Assembly (NCBI RefSeq): GCF_000802245.2
Contig: NZ_CP021080.1
Span: forward strand, 1,426,001 to 1,490,000
DNA length: 64,000 nucleotides
Source: Streptomyces pluripotens
GTDB lineage: Bacteria > Actinomycetota > Actinomycetes > Streptomycetales > Streptomycetaceae
Direction: 5' to 3'
How positions within the stretch are numbered: position 1 is the stretch's first letter; the number at the start of each line of letters is the position of its first letter. Positions 62,363 to 64,000 of the stretch are shown one piece after another. Under the pieces are notes generated by a model. The model ran no database searches. It saw only the letters and a list, made by a program, of their open reading frames with translations, and had not been told where the DNA came from. A program made the position numbers and the translations under genes.

Positions 62363-63108
62363 GCGAGGACGCCACTCCGGTGCTGCGGGCCGAAGGCCTG
62401 GTGAAGACCCACCACGGCGAAGGCGCACCCGCCCGTGCGGTGCGCGGCGTCGACCTGAGTGTGGCGCGCGGCGAGTTCGTGGCGATCACCGGCCCCTCCG
62501 GCGCCGGGAAGTCGACACTGCTGCACCTGCTCGGCGGACTCCAGCGGCCGGACGAGGGCAGCATCTGGCTGGCCGGCCGGTGCACGGACTCCTTCAGCGA
62601 GGCGCGCTGGGCCGTCGAGCGCCGGAAGGCCATCGGGATCGTCTTCCAGTTCTTCAACCTGGTGTCGAACCTATCGGTCGCCGACAATGTCGAGCTGCCC
62701 GCCCTACTGGCCGGAGTCCCGCCGAAGAAGGCCCGCACCGGGCGGGAAGCCCTCCTCGCCGAACTGGGCCTCGACGGCAAGGAGCGCAGCATGCCCGGCG
62801 AGCTATCCGGCGGCGAACAGCAGCGGGTCGCCCTGGCCCGGGCCCTGGTCAACCATCCGCCACTGCTGCTGGCCGACGAGCCCGCCGGCAGCCTGGACAG
62901 CAAGGGCACCCGCGAGGTGATGCGGCTGCTGTCCCGATTCCACGACCGTGGTCAGACCATCGTGCTGGTGACCCACGACGCCCGGCTGGCGAGCGCCGCG
63001 GACCGGGTGATCAGCTTCTTCGACGGTCGCATAGCCGACGACGCGGCCCTGGACGGCACGCCGTCCAAACGCAGCGGTACCTCCGGTGTGCTGGAGCTGA
63101 GGGACTGA
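62359..63108 (+). CDS. ABC transporter ATP-binding protein (MacB/LolD type)
   Basis: 249 aa from ATG 62359, with AGGAGG about 8 bases upstream. Walker A GPSGAGKST, Q-loop IGIVFQFFNLVSNLSVADNV, signature LSGGEQQRVALARALVN, Walker B LLLADEPAGSLDSKGTR and H-loop VLVTHDARLASAADRVI. The NLVSNLSVADNVELP segment is typical of LolD/MacB-type ATPases that serve FtsX-fold permeases. The permease follows at 63152. Confidence 0.94.
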   Translation: MSEDATPVLRAEGLVKTHHGEGAPARAVRGVDLSVARGEFVAITGPSGAGKSTLLHLLGGLQRPDEGSIWLAGRCTDSFSEARWAVERRKAIGIVFQFFNLVSNLSVADNVELPALLAGVPPKKARTGREALLAELGLDGKERSMPGELSGGEQQRVALARALVNHPPLLLADEPAGSLDSKGTREVMRLLSRFHDRGQTIVLVTHDARLASAADRVISFFDGRIADDAALDGTPSKRSGTSGVLELRD

Positions 63109-63151
63109 TGGAGCGTCTCACGGTACGTCACGGGGCGAGGAGCTGAGGCGC

Positions 63152-64000
63152 GTGCGGGCGACCCTGCGCTGGGCGCACTCCGATCTGCGCACGCATCGCG
63201 GTGAAGCACTGTTCCTCGTGCTGGCCACCGCTGGGATCGTCGCCTCCCTGCTGCTGGCCACCGCGCTGTTCGGCTACGCCACCAACCCCTGGCAGCGGGT
63301 CTTCACCCAGGCCCGGGGGGCGCATGTGTGGATCCACACCTCGCTCTCCGCCGATGCCCGGGCGCTGGCCCGGCTGGACGGCGTCGAGTCGGTCGCCGGC
63401 CCCTACCGCACCGAGTCGGCCACCGTCGCCTCCCGCGGCACCCGTGTCTCCGTGGAACTGCGCGGCACCCCGCGCCTGCCCTCCGTCAGCCGTCCGCTGC
63501 TCACCACGGGACACTGGCTGGATGCGGCCGAGCCGAACGGTGTGGTGCTGGAGAGCAGCCTGGCCCGGGCGCTGCTGGCCGAGCCCGGAGACACCCTGAC
63601 GCTGCCCGGCACGACCCGTACCCTCACCGTGGAAGGCATCGCGGACAGCGCCGAACCCCACTACAGCCCGGGCGAGCGGCCCGGCCTCGTCTGGGCGCTG
63701 CCGGCCGCGGTGCGCGCTCCCGCCGGCCAGGTGATCGGGCTGCGACTGGGCGACCCGGCCGACACGGACTACATCGTGCAGCGGGCCGTCACCGCGCTGG
63801 GCTCGGGCGCGGTCGGTGAGGTCTCCACCTGGCGGCAGGCGCGCTCCGCGGCGCAGGGGGACAACCGGCTGCTGGGCCAGGTGCTCGGTCTGTTCGGTCT
63901 GGGCGCCCTGGTCGCCGCCGGGTTTGCGGTGCACGGGGCGATCGCGACCCGCATCCGCGGGCATCTGCGGGACCTCTCGATCCTGAAGGCGATCGGCTTC
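63152..64000 (+). CDS. FtsX/MacB-type ABC transporter permease, N-terminal part
   Basis: 283 codons from GTG 63152 to the right edge without a stop; the C-terminus is outside the window. It begins VRATLRWAHSDLRTHRGEAL, then one membrane span (LFLVLATAGIVASLLLATAL). A MacB-like extracytoplasmic domain follows (VWIHTSLSADARALARLDGV, EPNGVVLESSLARALLAEPG, TLTVEGIADSAEP). The first FtsX-domain span is at the end (LGLFGLGALVAAGFAVHGAI, RIRGHLRDLSILKAIGF). Together with the ATPase it forms a tripartite-like or mechanotransmission exporter under PadR control. GAGGAG lies about 10 bases before the GTG. Confidence 0.88.
   Translation, partial: MRATLRWAHSDLRTHRGEALFLVLATAGIVASLLLATALFGYATNPWQRVFTQARGAHVWIHTSLSADARALARLDGVESVAGPYRTESATVASRGTRVSVELRGTPRLPSVSRPLLTTGHWLDAAEPNGVVLESSLARALLAEPGDTLTLPGTTRTLTVEGIADSAEPHYSPGERPGLVWALPAAVRAPAGQVIGLRLGDPADTDYIVQRAVTALGSGAVGEVSTWRQARSAAQGDNRLLGQVLGLFGLGALVAAGFAVHGAIATRIRGHLRDLSILKAIGF

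Noticed and set aside
63109..63147. Twelve-codon open frame between the ABC ATPase and permease genes
   Set aside because: Too short and lacks its own ribosome site; probably just spacer sequence.

Overview
The window is high-GC (around 70 %) actinobacterial chromosome and almost certainly Streptomyces. The evidence is very strong third-position GC, GTG/TTG starts, many 4-base ATGA/GTGA gene overlaps, an LAETG sorting signal, ectABCD, tandem TerD, and a gene order that, as far as I remember it, follows the S. coelicolor core region around SCO1850-SCO1940. I see no tRNA, rRNA, CRISPR, prophage or complete insertion sequence.

Layout. 1-2922: end of a cobalamin cluster (cobJ fragment, cobH, CbiX-like chelatase with MXCXXC motif and His-rich tail, cobC-like PLP enzyme). 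2997-7683: LAETG wall protein, then a leftward polar amino-acid ABC importer operon ending in an amidohydrolase. 7684-8535: a long, unusually AT-rich regulatory gap. 8536-11674: ectABCD for ectoine and 5-hydroxyectoine. 11870-17488: class V aminotransferase, FrnE/DsbA thioredoxin-fold protein, two GNATs, and a ketoglutarate-semialdehyde-type dehydrogenase divergent from an IclR regulator. 17543-21391: LuxR HTH remnant, penicillin-binding protein, HAD acid phosphatase and a deleted MFS pseudogene. 21520-30671: uronate dehydrogenase, double-TerD protein, PhoX-like protein, secreted EEP-family nuclease, and Streptomyces-type proteins of unknown role. 30839-34422: dapA and dapD convergent, an SMR transporter with a 16-bp operator-like palindrome abutting its ATG, and a membrane-anchored AbfB-domain protein.

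34510-41163 is the full suf operon (sufR-sufB-sufD-Rieske-sufC-sufS-sufU-sufT, leftward). A perfect CAAC-N6-GTTG SufR-type operator covers the predicted -10 and +1. It leads into AAC(3), a two-gene ABC exporter, ctaA, ctaB, then tkt-tal-zwf-opcA-pgl. Fe-S assembly, heme A synthesis and the pentose phosphate pathway also lie together in mycobacteria, so this is a conserved actinobacterial block with accessory genes (AAC(3), an amidohydrolase, two small unknown genes) inside it.

55098-61727 is sugar uptake: a leftward alpha-glucosidase / binding protein / two-permease operon with no ATPase of its own, and a second solute-binding protein divergent from a PadR regulator. One permease carries a large extracytoplasmic insert with a Cna-B-like beta-sandwich. 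61856-64000: padR overlapping an ABC ATPase, then a MacB/FtsX-type permease that runs off the window.

The most unusual items are the Cna-B insert in the sugar permease, the row of palindromic operators (SufR, SMR, IclR, PadR, alpha-glucosidase operon, iron-box-like TTAGGTATACCTAA), the repeat-rich ect upstream region, the hendecad-repeat DUF3618 protein, and two decayed genes.
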